Positions 43,593 to 52,787 of a DNA stretch of 64,000 bases are shown piece after piece. Each line of letters begins with the position of its first letter. Position 1 is the first letter of the stretch. Below the pieces are notes generated by a model. That model was given only the letters and a program-made list of their open reading frames with translations, did no database searches and was not told the DNA's origin. The stretch spans positions 1 through 64,000 of the forward strand of contig JAEDIC010000009.1 in the NCBI GenBank assembly GCA_016292635.1, given 5' to 3'. The position numbers and the translations under genes are program-made. The stretch comes from Clostridia bacterium (lineage in GTDB: Bacteria; Bacillota; Clostridia; Christensenellales; CAG-138).

Positions 43593-44701
43593 TGCGGCTT
43601 ATCAAAGGTTTGCTGTGCTTTGCGGCGGTATTTGGTGCAATGGGCGCAGCCAAAGCAATGGCATTGGATGTGTCCGCCAGAAGCGCCATACTGATAGAGG
43701 CTGATACGGGAAAGGTGCTATATGCACAAAATGCTCATGAACAGCTGCCAATGGCCAGCACAACCAAGATAATGACCGCCCTTGTTGCGCTGGAAAACGG
43801 AGACATATCGGATATGGTCACCGTAGACGCCAGCGCATATGGCATGGAGGGCTCCAGCATATATCTTGACCTTGAGGAAGAGATAAGCCTTAATGACCTG
43901 CTGTACGGCCTTATGTTGTCCTCCGGAAACGATGCCGCGGTGGCCATAGCGGTGCATATAGGCGGGGGAATTGGGGCCTTTGCGGATATGATGAACAAAA
44001 AGGCCCTGGAATTAGGCGCATATAATACCAACTTCGTAACGCCGAACGGTCTTCATGACGACCAACACTATACCACGGCTTACGACCTTGCCCGCATAGC
44101 CGCGGCGGCCATGAAAAACCCAAGCTTTCGGGAGATAGTTTCCACAGAGTATTACAGAGCGGAGACAGGGGAGAGGGCTCGCACATTCAAAAACAAAAAC
44201 CGCATCCTATGGGAATATCCCGGCGGCACGGGAGTGAAGACCGGGTATACAAAAGCGGCGGGACGCTGTCTTGTTTTCTCCGCAGAGCAGGAGGGAATGG
44301 GGCTTATAGGCGTCGTGCTGAACTGCCCGGATATGTTTGAGGATGCGGAAAAAATATTGGATTACGGCTTTGAAAATTATGAAACTGTTATCATGGTGAA
44401 GGCGGGGGTCACAGCGGCCACGGTGTCCGTGAACGGCGGCGAAAAAAGCCTATTGGAACTTACTCCGGCGCGGGATATAATAGTACCAGTGGAAAAGGGC
44501 GGCTCCGCCAGCTACCGCACGCGGGTGGTTACGGATGAGACGATATCCGCACCCGTATATGCGGGCGATGTGCTTGGATATATTGAAGTGCTGGATGGAG
44601 ATGCGCTGCTGCTGCGGAGGGATCTTATCGCCGGGGAGGACATACCCGATGCAGGAATAGATTACTATTTCCGCAGGATAATCAAACGCTTTGCCGCATG
44701 A
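43589..44701 (+). CDS. D-alanyl-D-alanine carboxypeptidase (S11)
   Basis: 370 residues with a signal peptide (residues 1-25, ending AKAMA). Removes the terminal D-Ala of peptidoglycan stem peptides. Active-site motifs are intact: S57-T-T-K60, S112-G-N114 and K217-T-G219. C-terminal PBP5_C beta domain and an amphipathic tail (YYFRRIIKRFAA) that would bind the membrane surface. Located directly behind ytfJ, the place of dacB in several spore formers. Confidence 0.95.
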   Translation: MMRLIKGLLCFAAVFGAMGAAKAMALDVSARSAILIEADTGKVLYAQNAHEQLPMASTTKIMTALVALENGDISDMVTVDASAYGMEGSSIYLDLEEEISLNDLLYGLMLSSGNDAAVAIAVHIGGGIGAFADMMNKKALELGAYNTNFVTPNGLHDDQHYTTAYDLARIAAAAMKNPSFREIVSTEYYRAETGERARTFKNKNRILWEYPGGTGVKTGYTKAAGRCLVFSAEQEGMGLIGVVLNCPDMFEDAEKILDYGFENYETVIMVKAGVTAATVSVNGGEKSLLELTPARDIIVPVEKGGSASYRTRVVTDETISAPVYAGDVLGYIEVLDGDALLLRRDLIAGEDIPDAGIDYYFRRIIKRFAA

Positions 44702-44728
44702 TGGGCGGCAAATTGGGGGGTATAAAAT

Positions 44729-45436
44729 ATGCGCTTGCAGAAATTTATGGCGGACGCCGGGGTGGCCTCCCGCAGAAAATGCGAGGAATACATCATTGCG
44801 GGCCGGGTAAAGGTAAACGGAGAGGTGGCAGAACTGGGATGCTCTGTTGAGGCCGGAGACCGGGTGGAGTTGGACGGCGAGCTGCTTGAGGCGGCAAGCG
44901 AGATGGTTGTAATAATGCTGAACAAGCCTCAGGGAGTTGTATGCACCTGCAGCGATCCGCAAGGGCGCAAGACGGTCGTGGATTATGTAAAGGATCTGCC
45001 ATACAGGCTTTACAATGTGGGCAGGCTGGATTATGACTCAGAGGGACTTATTCTGCTTACCAATGACGGAGATTTGGCCTATCGCATGACACATCCAAAG
45101 TTTGAGATGGATAAAACATACCATGTGGTATGCGGCGGAGTGATATCCGAGCGGGACATAGCGAGGCTCAGAAGCGGCGTAACGCTGGATGATGGGGTGA
45201 CTTCGCCTGCGGAGGTAACAAACGTGCGGCAGCGCCCCGGCGGCAAGACTGCGCTGGATATCACCATACACGAAGGCCGCAACAGGCAGGTGCGGCGTAT
45301 GCTTGCGGCTGTGGGAAAGGATACGCTGCTGCTGAGAAGAATAAAAGAAGGACCGCTGGAGCTTGGCGACCTTAAGTCGGGCCAATGGCGGTATCTTACG
45401 GAGACTGAAATCAAAGCCCTGGACACGGAAGCATGA
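44729..45436 (+). CDS. rluB: Pseudouridine synthase RluB/RsuA family
   Basis: 235 residues: S4 domain (RLQKFMADAGVASRRKCEEYI) and the catalytic domain with GRLDYDSEGLILLTNDGDLA, where the Asp in GRLDYDSEG is the nucleophile, and EGRNRQVRRML. The position after dacB/ytfJ and the length are those of Firmicutes RluB (23S rRNA U2605). GGGGGG site. Confidence 0.94.
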   Translation: MRLQKFMADAGVASRRKCEEYIIAGRVKVNGEVAELGCSVEAGDRVELDGELLEAASEMVVIMLNKPQGVVCTCSDPQGRKTVVDYVKDLPYRLYNVGRLDYDSEGLILLTNDGDLAYRMTHPKFEMDKTYHVVCGGVISERDIARLRSGVTLDDGVTSPAEVTNVRQRPGGKTALDITIHEGRNRQVRRMLAAVGKDTLLLRRIKEGPLELGDLKSGQWRYLTETEIKALDTEA

Positions 45437-45452
45437 CCGGCCGGGGCTTTTG
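45413..45452 (+). terminator. Terminator overlapping the rluB stop
   Basis: AAAGCCCTGG (45413-45422, inside the last codons) pairs with CCGGGGCTTT (45441-45450), followed by T. Confidence 0.6.
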
Positions 45453-45516
45453 TTATAAGCAAAAATAATATACAATCGGCAAATTAACGGCAATGGTTAT
45501 CAGTAAGCCTTTTGTA

Positions 45517-45545
45517 TTGCCAAGTTTGAAAGATTATTGTACAAT
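45517..45545 (+). promoter_or_regulatory. Promoter of the oxaloacetate decarboxylase operon
   Basis: TTGCCA (45517-45522), 17-bp spacer, TACAAT (45540-45545), each 5 of 6 to consensus. About 125 nt of leader follow. Confidence 0.75.
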
Positions 45546-45552
45546 TATACAA
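45537..45552 (+). promoter_or_regulatory. Inverted repeat over the -10 box, candidate operator
   Basis: TTGTA-N6-TACAA covers the -10 box and the region up to the start point, the right place for a repressor. No regulator gene is adjacent. Confidence 0.5.
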
Positions 45553-45568
45553 AAATGGGGGAGAGTTG

Positions 45569-45622
45569 ATGCTTGATGCATTGGCTTTTTACCGCATAAG
45601 AATGTTTTATATCCCGATTTAA
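45569..45622 (+). CDS. Possible 17-residue leader peptide
   Basis: MLDALAFYRIRMFYIPI, ATG five bases after GGGGGAG, in the leader of the decarboxylase operon. Could be chance; no other support. Confidence 0.2.
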   Translation: MLDALAFYRIRMFYIPI

Positions 45623-45671
45623 AAAACACACATCTTATTTCAGATAATTCATGAAGGGAGGATTACTCAAA

Positions 45672-45953
45672 TTGACGAACATTAGCCCCGTATTCGTATT
45701 GCTGCTTGGTATGGGAACGGTGTTTTTTGGCTTGTTTTGCCTTATAGTGCTTATCAAGCTGATGAGCAAAGTTATGGGCAGCGCGAAGACCGTGCCTGCG
45801 CAGGCTGCATCTGCAGCGGCGGAGCCTGTGAAGGCTAAGGCCGCCGATATACCTGATCGCAAGGCATTTGACGCGGCAATCGCGGCGGCCATCGCCACCT
45901 ACATGGGCGGCGAACCCCAGGGTCTCAGGATCCGCAGCATCAAAAAGGTCTAA
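45672..45953 (+). CDS. oadG: Oxaloacetate decarboxylase gamma subunit
   Basis: 93 residues from a TTG at 45672, which is spaced 10 nt from GGGAGG; an ATG at 45651 lies before that site. One membrane helix (PVFVLLLGMGTVFFGLFCL), an Ala/Pro linker, then a short helical domain (IAAAIATYMGG) ending RIRSIKKV. Gamma subunits anchor the complex and assist zinc-dependent catalysis. First gene of gamma-biotin-beta-alpha. Confidence 0.88.
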   Translation: MTNISPVFVLLLGMGTVFFGLFCLIVLIKLMSKVMGSAKTVPAQAASAAAEPVKAKAADIPDRKAFDAAIAAAIATYMGGEPQGLRIRSIKKV

Positions 45954-45990
45954 TAACACATTATCGAATATTTGATGGAGGAAAATAATA

Positions 45991-46350
45991 ATGCGTAAGT
46001 TTTTGGTTAACGTTAACGGAACTTCTTACGAAGTTGAAGTAGAAGAAATAGCCGCAGGCGCTGCTCCCGCAGCCGCTCCCGCCCCCGCAGCGGCTCCTGT
46101 TGCTGCTCCCGCGCCAGTAGCCGCCCCCGCAGCCGGCGCCGCAAGCGTTACCGCTCCCATGCCCGGCAATATCCTGGATGTTAAGGTTAAGGTTGGCGAC
46201 GTTGTAAACGAGAACACCATAGTTGTGCTCCTCGAGGCCATGAAGATGGAAAACGAGATCTTTGCCGGCGTAAGCGGCAAGGTAACCGCTGTGAACGTAG
46301 CCAAGGGCGCCACCGTAAACTCCGGCGACGTTCTGGTTGTTATCGGCTAA
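45991..46350 (+). CDS. Biotin carboxyl carrier protein of the decarboxylase
   Basis: 119 residues: short N-terminal strand region, an Ala/Pro linker (about residues 22-50), and a biotinyl domain with the attachment motif EAMKMEN (biotin on Lys85). In many enzymes this domain is fused to the alpha subunit; here it is a separate protein. Carries CO2 from the carboxyltransferase to the membrane beta subunit. Good AGGAGG-like site (GGAGGAAAA). Confidence 0.95.
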   Translation: MRKFLVNVNGTSYEVEVEEIAAGAAPAAAPAPAAAPVAAPAPVAAPAAGAASVTAPMPGNILDVKVKVGDVVNENTIVVLLEAMKMENEIFAGVSGKVTAVNVAKGATVNSGDVLVVIG

Positions 46351-46391
46351 TCTCCTGAGCTTTACCAATAAATATAGAAAGGAGACAGTCG

Positions 46392-47564
46392 ATGAGCTAT
46401 ATCGAACCTATAAAAAATTTCTTGGCTAGCACCGGCTTTGCGCAGCTTGCAGAAAACCCCCTGAACCTCATTATGATAGCTGTGGCTTGTCTGCTGCTGT
46501 ACTTGGCTATCGTAAAAAAATATGAGCCCCTGCTGTTGGTGCCCATAGCATTCGGTATGCTGCTTACCAACCTTCCCGGCGCAAACCTTTTTCATACCGA
46601 GCTGTATGATGGAGGCCATGTAAACTGGGCGGCTTTCAGCGAAAGCGCAGGCCTTATAGACTATCTGTATCTTGGCGTAAAGCTGGGTATTTATCCCTCG
46701 CTGATATTTATGGGCGTGGGCGCCATGACGGACTTTGGTCCTCTGATCGCCAACCCCAAGAGCCTGCTGCTGGGCGCTGCCGCTCAGCTGGGCATATTCA
46801 TTGCCTTCTTTGGCGCACTGCTGTTGGGCTTCAATTATAATGAGGCTGCTTCCATAGGTATTATTGGAGGCGCAGACGGACCTACTGCAATATACGTTAC
46901 ATCGCAGCTTGCGGGTGATTTGCTTGGTCCTATAGCTGTTGCTGCATATTCTTACATGGCGCTTGTGCCCGTAATTCAGCCCCCAATCATGAAGCTGCTT
47001 ACTACCAAGAAGGAGCGCATGATAGTTATGGAGCAGCTGAGGCCTGTATCCCAGAAGGAGAAGATAATCTTCCCCATCATGTGCACCATTTTCGTATCCC
47101 TGCTGCTGCCTTCCGCTGCGCCCCTTGTCGGTCTGCTTATGCTGGGCAATCTGTTTAAGGAATGCGGCGTTACTGAACGCCTCTGCAAAACCGCTCAGAA
47201 CGAGCTGATGAATATCGTTACCATATTCCTCGGCGTATCCGTTGGCGCCACCGCTACAGCTGATGCCTTCCTCGAGTGGAAGACCATCGGCATCTTCATC
47301 ATGGGCGTATGTGCATTCGGCTTCAGCACTGTCGGCGGCGTGCTGCTGGGCAAGCTGATGAATGTGCTCTCCGGCGGCAAGATCAACCCCCTCATCGGTT
47401 CCGCAGGTGTATCCGCCGTTCCCATGGCGGCACGTGTATCCCAGGTTGTGGGCCAGAAAGAAAACCCCAAGAACTTCCTGCTCATGCACGCTATGGGCCC
47501 CAATGTGGCGGGCGTTATCGGCTCCGCTATAGCCGCGGGCGTGTTCCTTGCCCTGTTCAACTAA
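46392..47564 (+). CDS. oadB: Na+-transporting decarboxylase beta subunit
   Basis: 390 residues with about nine membrane helices. Decarboxylates carboxybiotin and exports Na+. The key block [15 protein letters not shown] with the essential Asp is present, together with [16 protein letters not shown] and the C-terminal [19 protein letters not shown]. Strong AAAGGAGA site. Confidence 0.97.
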   Translation: MSYIEPIKNFLASTGFAQLAENPLNLIMIAVACLLLYLAIVKKYEPLLLVPIAFGMLLTNLPGANLFHTELYDGGHVNWAAFSESAGLIDYLYLGVKLGIYPSLIFMGVGAMTDFGPLIANPKSLLLGAAAQLGIFIAFFGALLLGFNYNEAASIGIIGGADGPTAIYVTSQLAGDLLGPIAVAAYSYMALVPVIQPPIMKLLTTKKERMIVMEQLRPVSQKEKIIFPIMCTIFVSLLLPSAAPLVGLLMLGNLFKECGVTERLCKTAQNELMNIVTIFLGVSVGATATADAFLEWKTIGIFIMGVCAFGFSTVGGVLLGKLMNVLSGGKINPLIGSAGVSAVPMAARVSQVVGQKENPKNFLLMHAMGPNVAGVIGSAIAAGVFLALFN

Positions 47565-47577
47565 TATGAGGTGATCT

Positions 47578-49017
47578 ATGGCTAAGAAATTGATGATAAC
47601 CGATACCATACTGCGCGACGCTCACCAGTCTCAGGCCGCCACCCGTATGAGGGTGGAGGATATGCTTCCCGCATGCGAGATACTGGACAGCATCGGCTAT
47701 TACTCCCTTGAGTGCTGGGGCGGCGCGACCTTTGACAGCTGCCTCCGCTTCCTCAACGAGGATCCCTGGGAGAGGCTTCGCAAGCTGAAGAAGGCTCTGC
47801 CAAACACCAGGCTGCAGATGCTTTTCCGTGGTCAGAATATACTTGGATACAAGCACTATGCTGACGACGTTGTTGAGCAGTTCTGCCGCAAGGCGATTGA
47901 AAACGGCATTGACGTGGTGCGTATATTTGACGCCCTTAACGACATCCGCAACCTGGAAGCCGCCATTAAGTATACCAAAAAGTACGGCGGAATCTGCGAG
48001 CCCGCTATCAGCTATACCATCAGCCCTGTGCATAATGAAGATTACTTTGTTAAGCTGGCTAAGGAGCTGGTCCAGATGGGTGCGGATAATATCTGCATAA
48101 AGGATATGGCGAACCTGCTGCTTCCCTATGACGCTTACTCTCTGGTCAAGCGCCTGAAGGAAGAGGTGGATGTACCTATCCATCTCCATACCCACAACAC
48201 CACCGGCACCGGCGATATGACCTACCTTATGGCAATGCAGGCCGGCGTAGACATCGTGGACTGCGCCCTGTCCCCCCTTGCCAACGGTACCGCTCAGCCC
48301 GCCACCGAAGCCCTGGTAGCCACCCTGAGGGGCACCGAGCATGACACCGGCTATGACCTTGAAAAGCTGGCAGCCGCAGCAAAGCATTTCCGCGGCGTAG
48401 CCGAGAAGCTTAAGAAAGAGGGCAGCCTGGATCCCAAGGTGCTTAACGTTGACACCAACACTCTGGTATATCAGGTTCCCGGCGGTATGCTTTCCAACCT
48501 TATCAGCCAGCTGAAGCAGGCAAATAAGGAAGAAAAGTACTATGACGTTCTGGCAGAGATACCTGTTGTTCGCAAGGACTTCGGCTATCCTCCTCTTGTA
48601 ACGCCCACCAGCCAGATAGTTGGCACTCAGGCCGTGTTTAACGTGCTTATGGGCCGCTATAAGACCTTTACAAAGGAATCCAAGGCTGTTCTTGCCGGCG
48701 AATACGGCGCACTGCCCGGCGTGGTAAATGAGGAAGTACGCCGCATGGCTATCGGCGACAAGGAGCCCATTACCTGCCGTCCCGCCGATCTGCTCACTCC
48801 CGAGCTTGACAAGTACGCTCAGGAAGTAAAGGATATGGGATACTATGAGCAGGAAGAAGACGTACTCAGCTACGCTCTGTTCCCCCAGGTGGCTCAGAAG
48901 TTCTTTGAGGCTCGCAAGGCAGCCAGGGAAGCTCCGGCTGCTTCCGCAGAACCTGCTGCAGCACACGCCGATCCCAACAAGGTATATAGTCTTTACGTTG
49001 AGGATATGACCATTTAA
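47578..49017 (+). CDS. oadA: Oxaloacetate decarboxylase alpha (carboxyltransferase) subunit
   Basis: 479 residues. Transfers the carboxyl group of oxaloacetate to biotin, leaving pyruvate. TIM-barrel with TDTILRDAHQSQAATRMR, the metal site HLHTHNTTGTGDMTY, and CIKDMANLLLP with the conserved Lys region. The protein ends shortly after the PYC_OADA domain, so the usual C-terminal biotin domain (about 100 residues) is missing and supplied by the separate protein at 45991. Together the operon forms a sodium pump that conserves energy from fermentation of citrate, amino acids or similar. Confidence 0.95.
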   Translation: MAKKLMITDTILRDAHQSQAATRMRVEDMLPACEILDSIGYYSLECWGGATFDSCLRFLNEDPWERLRKLKKALPNTRLQMLFRGQNILGYKHYADDVVEQFCRKAIENGIDVVRIFDALNDIRNLEAAIKYTKKYGGICEPAISYTISPVHNEDYFVKLAKELVQMGADNICIKDMANLLLPYDAYSLVKRLKEEVDVPIHLHTHNTTGTGDMTYLMAMQAGVDIVDCALSPLANGTAQPATEALVATLRGTEHDTGYDLEKLAAAAKHFRGVAEKLKKEGSLDPKVLNVDTNTLVYQVPGGMLSNLISQLKQANKEEKYYDVLAEIPVVRKDFGYPPLVTPTSQIVGTQAVFNVLMGRYKTFTKESKAVLAGEYGALPGVVNEEVRRMAIGDKEPITCRPADLLTPELDKYAQEVKDMGYYEQEEDVLSYALFPQVAQKFFEARKAAREAPAASAEPAAAHADPNKVYSLYVEDMTI

Positions 49018-49037
49018 GCTTACCGCATAATAAAAAC

Positions 49038-49063
49038 AGAGGACGGCTTTGCCGTCCTCTTTG
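49038..49063 (+). terminator. Terminator of the oad operon, left copy
   Basis: AGAGGACGGC-TTT-GCCGTCCTCT followed by TTT. The same 23 bases recur exactly at 49251-49273. Confidence 0.9.
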
Positions 49064-49065
49064 AC

Positions 49066-49245
49066 TGTCAAAAACCCCTTGGGGGTTCGGGGGGCGGAGG
49101 CTTCAATCGGATTTGGCGACATGTGCGGCAAATCCGCAAAAGCCTTGCGCAGCAAGGGTTTCTTTTCATGGATCCCTGGCCGTGCCGCAGGCACAAGGGA
49201 GCCATGTAAACCTCGAAAAAGTGGCATAATGCCACTTTTTCGACA
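49066..49245. repeat. Structured intergenic repeat element, copy 2
   Basis: 180 bp from TGTCAAAAA (49066) to TTTTTCGACA (49236-49245). It has the same order of hairpins as copy 1: AACCCC/GGGGTT; CGGATTTG/CAAATCCG closing on the conserved CG-ACATGTG-CG loop; AAAGCCTTG/CAAGG-type stem; a long stem CATGG..TCCCT with AGGGA..CCATG; and AAAAAGTGGC/GCCACTTTTT. Only the loop, the ends and the last hairpin keep their sequence. It lies between convergent oadA and the CotH-domain gene. Confidence 0.75.
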
Positions 49246-49250
49246 ACCTA

Positions 49251-49273
49251 AGAGGACGGCTTTGCCGTCCTCT
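49251..49273. terminator. Terminator hairpin, right copy
   Basis: Exact duplicate of the hairpin at 49038-49060. It lies 14 nt beyond the stop codon of the leftward CotH-domain gene and can terminate that transcript. Confidence 0.8.
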
Positions 49274-49287
49274 GTGTATTGTGGGGA

Positions 49288-52200
49288 TTATTGGGTTGTG
49301 GTGCTTACAGCGGCTGCGGTGGCCTTTGCTTTCCATTCTTCCATTTGGGCGTCGCTGAAACCGAATTCACGCTGGAGATAGGTAAGGGCGTAGCTCTGCC
49401 GCTTTTGCAGGCAGGAGCGCAGGTCATCCACAGCGTCCTTCCATGAGGATACGCCGGAAGGATGACCCCAGCGTTTTATGTGGCGGGACATCTCAGGTTC
49501 CATGGCAGTGGCAAGTTCATCAAGTATGCCTACCACACGCTCCGGATTAAAGTAATTAAGCGCCACATATACATATCTTTCGCCAAATGCCTCGCACCAG
49601 CCTGCGTTGCGCCTTAAACCAACAAAGATATCCATATTGGTAAGAGAACCGTCCCTTGAGGGTACGCCTTCCTCAGTGAAATACATGGGGAGGATGTTTC
49701 GGGTTGGGCTGGAGCCGCTCAGGGCAAGGTCAAGATCGTAGTATATGGGCCGCCATTTTATCGTATAATCGGTGGTGCGCCAGTACTTCTGGTTGAACAT
49801 ATCGCCGTTTGCAAAGTAGCTTTGGGCGATAAGGTAATCCATGAAGTAATCCGCATCAACCCATTGGCACAGCTCTTCATATTTTGAATCGAGAGAGGTA
49901 TCCTCTTCAAGGGCAAATTTACGCACTCGATAAAAGTCCGTGCGGGTGCCTGCGAGAGGAGTTTCATTGCGGCGTATGATATTCACGGTATTCGGGTCCA
50001 CACCAAAGTGGGTGGCGAGATAATCCTCATTTTGGTTTTCATTTAGGTCATACAGGCCCCAATACTGACCGTTTATATAGACTACCACGGGCTTTGTTTG
50101 TATGTAATCCAAATTCAGCCCTACCGTGCATCTGCTGAAGAAGGAATCCCTTATGCGAGCCTTTGCCGCGTCCTGACCCGAACTTCGTATGGCGATGGAG
50201 GTATATTCCGTAACGTCGTTTCCGGGAAAAAACTGATAGCTGGTAGAGCTTTGGCCATAGCCGCCTCTCAGGAATATTGACAGGGATTTTTGCTTCATGG
50301 TGAGGGTGGACGCGCCGTTTACACGCAGTCCGCAGGGAAACTGGGTGCCAAGAAGGCCGTCCGCTTCATAGTATTCGCAGTAGCCTTCCCGCTCAATCTT
50401 TTGCCATCGGTCAATAACGGAATAAACTTCCTCAAAGGATGCGCCGTCTATGGTAAGGCAAACGACCGGAAGGGTATGTGGATCTTCAAAAAGGAAGGTT
50501 GCGGCGGCTGTATCGCTTTGCAGCATACCGTCAGCCAAGGCAATAGCCTTTACCGGGGTGTTTTTTGATATGCTTAAAGGTCCGGTATACAGGGTTGAAC
50601 CTGTGGTGGGTTTGCTGCCGTCTGTAGTGTAGTAAATTTTTGCTCCGGGGGTAAGGCAGGAAAGCTCCAGCATGAAGGAATCCTTGTGATAAAGGGTATT
50701 ATCGGAAAAAACAGGGTCTGAGGTGAAGCTGCTGTAAGTTGTGGCGGAGTTTTCACCTCCCTTGGTTGGCGAGGAAAAGAACACCCGCTCGCGGCTGCCC
50801 TCGGTGCGTCCGGAGGTAACGCCGTATCTCAGGGCGCCTGTTTCGAATATATCCTTTATGTTTCCGTCTTCATCGGTAAGTATAATGGTATCGCCGGATG
50901 CGGATATATTAAAGGGCGCCGAAACGCCCGAAGATGAGGAAGAAGAATCGGTGGAAGCGGATATGGTTGCGTAACCCCCTGAGGACAGCTTAAATGAGGG
51001 GAAAGTAAACTTGGTCATATCGTTTGCATCATCGGTAAGATGCCATCCCTCAAGGTTTATTGAGGAATCCGATGAGTTATGCAGTTCTATCCAGTCCGTG
51101 CCGTCGCTTTTGGCGGCCTTAACTGCCGCCACTTCGCTAATGTATACCGACGAGGCATAACCCACGGAAGCATCCGAGGAGTTTGCAAAGGCATGGGTAG
51201 TGTTTGCGCTGCCGGGGGTGGGGCTTGCGTAGTAATAAAGCTGACCGTCCGAACCCGGACCTGCGGACACATTTTTGCCAATGGCAGGATCCAATGTGAT
51301 AAGGTCAAATGTCATCAATGTTGAGTCCGTGAGCATCAACAGGTTTTCTGTGCGGGAAAGGGAGAAGGGGGTATGCAGCTCACCATCCGAGGTTTCATTG
51401 CCGGAGAGGAATACCACCTTATATTCGCCGGGGGCTATGGCAACATCCGGGAAATGCCATTTAAACGGGTCTTCGGCATTATCGGAAAGGCAGTAACCGC
51501 TGAGGGACACCTCGTTTGCAGAAGAATTATAAAGCTCAACCCAAGGGGAACGGTCGCCGTAAAAATCACGAATGCTGTACTCGTTGAACTTGAGCAGCTC
51601 GTTTATGCGTACCGGTGCGCTGGCGTCCATGGGAGACATGGTAAGAGAATCAAATGTATTTGCAGAATTATCATCAGCGGGAGTGGGGAAGGCGGTATAG
51701 GTATCCGGGCCAACCACGGATATGCCGGGATAAACCGGATTTGTCCAGTTCATCATGGATATGATGCTGCCTGCCCCGTTTGAAAGGGCAAGGGCGCTGT
51801 CCGTGCTGCCCAGGCGGAAAGAGGCGTGCATTTCGCCGTTGTCTATGGAATCCTCGCCTGAAAGATAAACTATGGCGTACTGTCCGGGCTCAATAGTGGA
51901 GGCGGGCAGTCTCCATTTTGAAGGCTCGGCAACCGAGTCGGAAATGTAGTAATCCGAAAGCTTTACGCTTTCTGGTGATATGTTTTTTATTTCCGCCCAG
52001 GAGTAATAGCTGCCGTCGGCAGACTGCAGGGTGGAAATGTTTTTCGGCATCACTTCGGTTATTACAAGGGCGTTGTCAGTGGATAGGGTATCCAGACTAT
52101 CGCCGGAGGTAAGGAAAATATCCGTAATATTTTCGCCAAGGGGTGTTGGGGAGCTGCAGTAGCCGTAGCTGCCATCTGAGGCTCTGGCGTAAGAAACGTC

Positions 52201-52644
52201 GCTTACGAGCTCCGGAACTTCAAGCTGCTGGATAACGTTGTAATAAGGATCCACAAGATACAGCAGTTCGCCGCTCTTTGAAAGGCCGAAGCCTGTGCAG
52301 AGCAGATCTTCTTCGCCTTCGTATTTTGCGGCGTATACTACGATATACCCGCCTGCAGGAATGGATACGGAGGGGAATGTCCATTTATGGGGGTCCTTAA
52401 GATTATCCGTCAGAGCATATCCTTTAAGGTCCACGGGGGACATGGTGGGGTTATGAAGCTCTATCCAGTCCGGACTGCCAAGCACCTCATCCGTAAGGGA
52501 GAAGGAATTGGAAGAGACCACCTCGTTTATATATATATCAGAGGGGGAGCCGCCGGTGGCCATGCTGCCGCAGCCCATAAGAAACAGCGCCAGCAAGACG
52601 GAAACAGTAAGAACCTTTGCTTTTTTAAGAATTATTCTAATCAT
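49288..52644 (-). CDS. Large lipoprotein: four lamin-tail domains plus CotH kinase-like domain
   Basis: 1118 residues from the ATG at 52644. Lipoprotein signal with lipobox LMGC (Cys25). Four lamin-tail (LTD) repeats follow at about 35-170, 190-335, 345-490 and 500-640; each shows the core W-x-E-L/I-x-N (PDWIELHNP, YSWAEIKNI, SPWVELYNS, TDWIELHNS) and then LTD..A.DP.KW.FP. Next comes a chitobiase-like beta domain (YYTTDGSKPT, about 645-715) and a CotH domain (about 715-1060) with LRGGYGQ, WGLYDLNENQNEDY and the acidic YYDLDLALSG. CotH proteins include spore-coat protein kinases. The protein is predicted to be extracellular and membrane-anchored; its ligand is unknown. No good ribosome site is visible. 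Confidence 0.92.
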   Translation of the reverse strand: MIRIILKKAKVLTVSVLLALFLMGCGSMATGGSPSDIYINEVVSSNSFSLTDEVLGSPDWIELHNPTMSPVDLKGYALTDNLKDPHKWTFPSVSIPAGGYIVVYAAKYEGEEDLLCTGFGLSKSGELLYLVDPYYNVIQQLEVPELVSDVSYARASDGSYGYCSSPTPLGENITDIFLTSGDSLDTLSTDNALVITEVMPKNISTLQSADGSYYSWAEIKNISPESVKLSDYYISDSVAEPSKWRLPASTIEPGQYAIVYLSGEDSIDNGEMHASFRLGSTDSALALSNGAGSIISMMNWTNPVYPGISVVGPDTYTAFPTPADDNSANTFDSLTMSPMDASAPVRINELLKFNEYSIRDFYGDRSPWVELYNSSANEVSLSGYCLSDNAEDPFKWHFPDVAIAPGEYKVVFLSGNETSDGELHTPFSLSRTENLLMLTDSTLMTFDLITLDPAIGKNVSAGPGSDGQLYYYASPTPGSANTTHAFANSSDASVGYASSVYISEVAAVKAAKSDGTDWIELHNSSDSSINLEGWHLTDDANDMTKFTFPSFKLSSGGYATISASTDSSSSSSGVSAPFNISASGDTIILTDEDGNIKDIFETGALRYGVTSGRTEGSRERVFFSSPTKGGENSATTYSSFTSDPVFSDNTLYHKDSFMLELSCLTPGAKIYYTTDGSKPTTGSTLYTGPLSISKNTPVKAIALADGMLQSDTAAATFLFEDPHTLPVVCLTIDGASFEEVYSVIDRWQKIEREGYCEYYEADGLLGTQFPCGLRVNGASTLTMKQKSLSIFLRGGYGQSSTSYQFFPGNDVTEYTSIAIRSSGQDAAKARIRDSFFSRCTVGLNLDYIQTKPVVVYINGQYWGLYDLNENQNEDYLATHFGVDPNTVNIIRRNETPLAGTRTDFYRVRKFALEEDTSLDSKYEELCQWVDADYFMDYLIAQSYFANGDMFNQKYWRTTDYTIKWRPIYYDLDLALSGSSPTRNILPMYFTEEGVPSRDGSLTNMDIFVGLRRNAGWCEAFGERYVYVALNYFNPERVVGILDELATAMEPEMSRHIKRWGHPSGVSSWKDAVDDLRSCLQKRQSYALTYLQREFGFSDAQMEEWKAKATAAAVSTTTQ

Positions 52645-52650
52645 GGTTAC

Positions 52651-52659
52651 ATTATAACA
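52651..52659 (-). promoter_or_regulatory. Extended -10 box directly before the CotH-domain gene
   Basis: On the minus strand TGT-TATAAT ends 6 nt before the ATG, so the transcript would begin at or near the A of the ATG (leaderless). Confidence 0.4.
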
Positions 52660-52787
52660 CGAGGCGACAAAGTATAACACTCATAAAAGTAAGAACAAAC
52701 TGTTAAGTTGGGATTCGTTTGCGGCTTTTTTGCAGCGGCGGTCCGTGGTATACTGTATGTTAAGCAAATGAAAAAGGAGCAGCGTTA

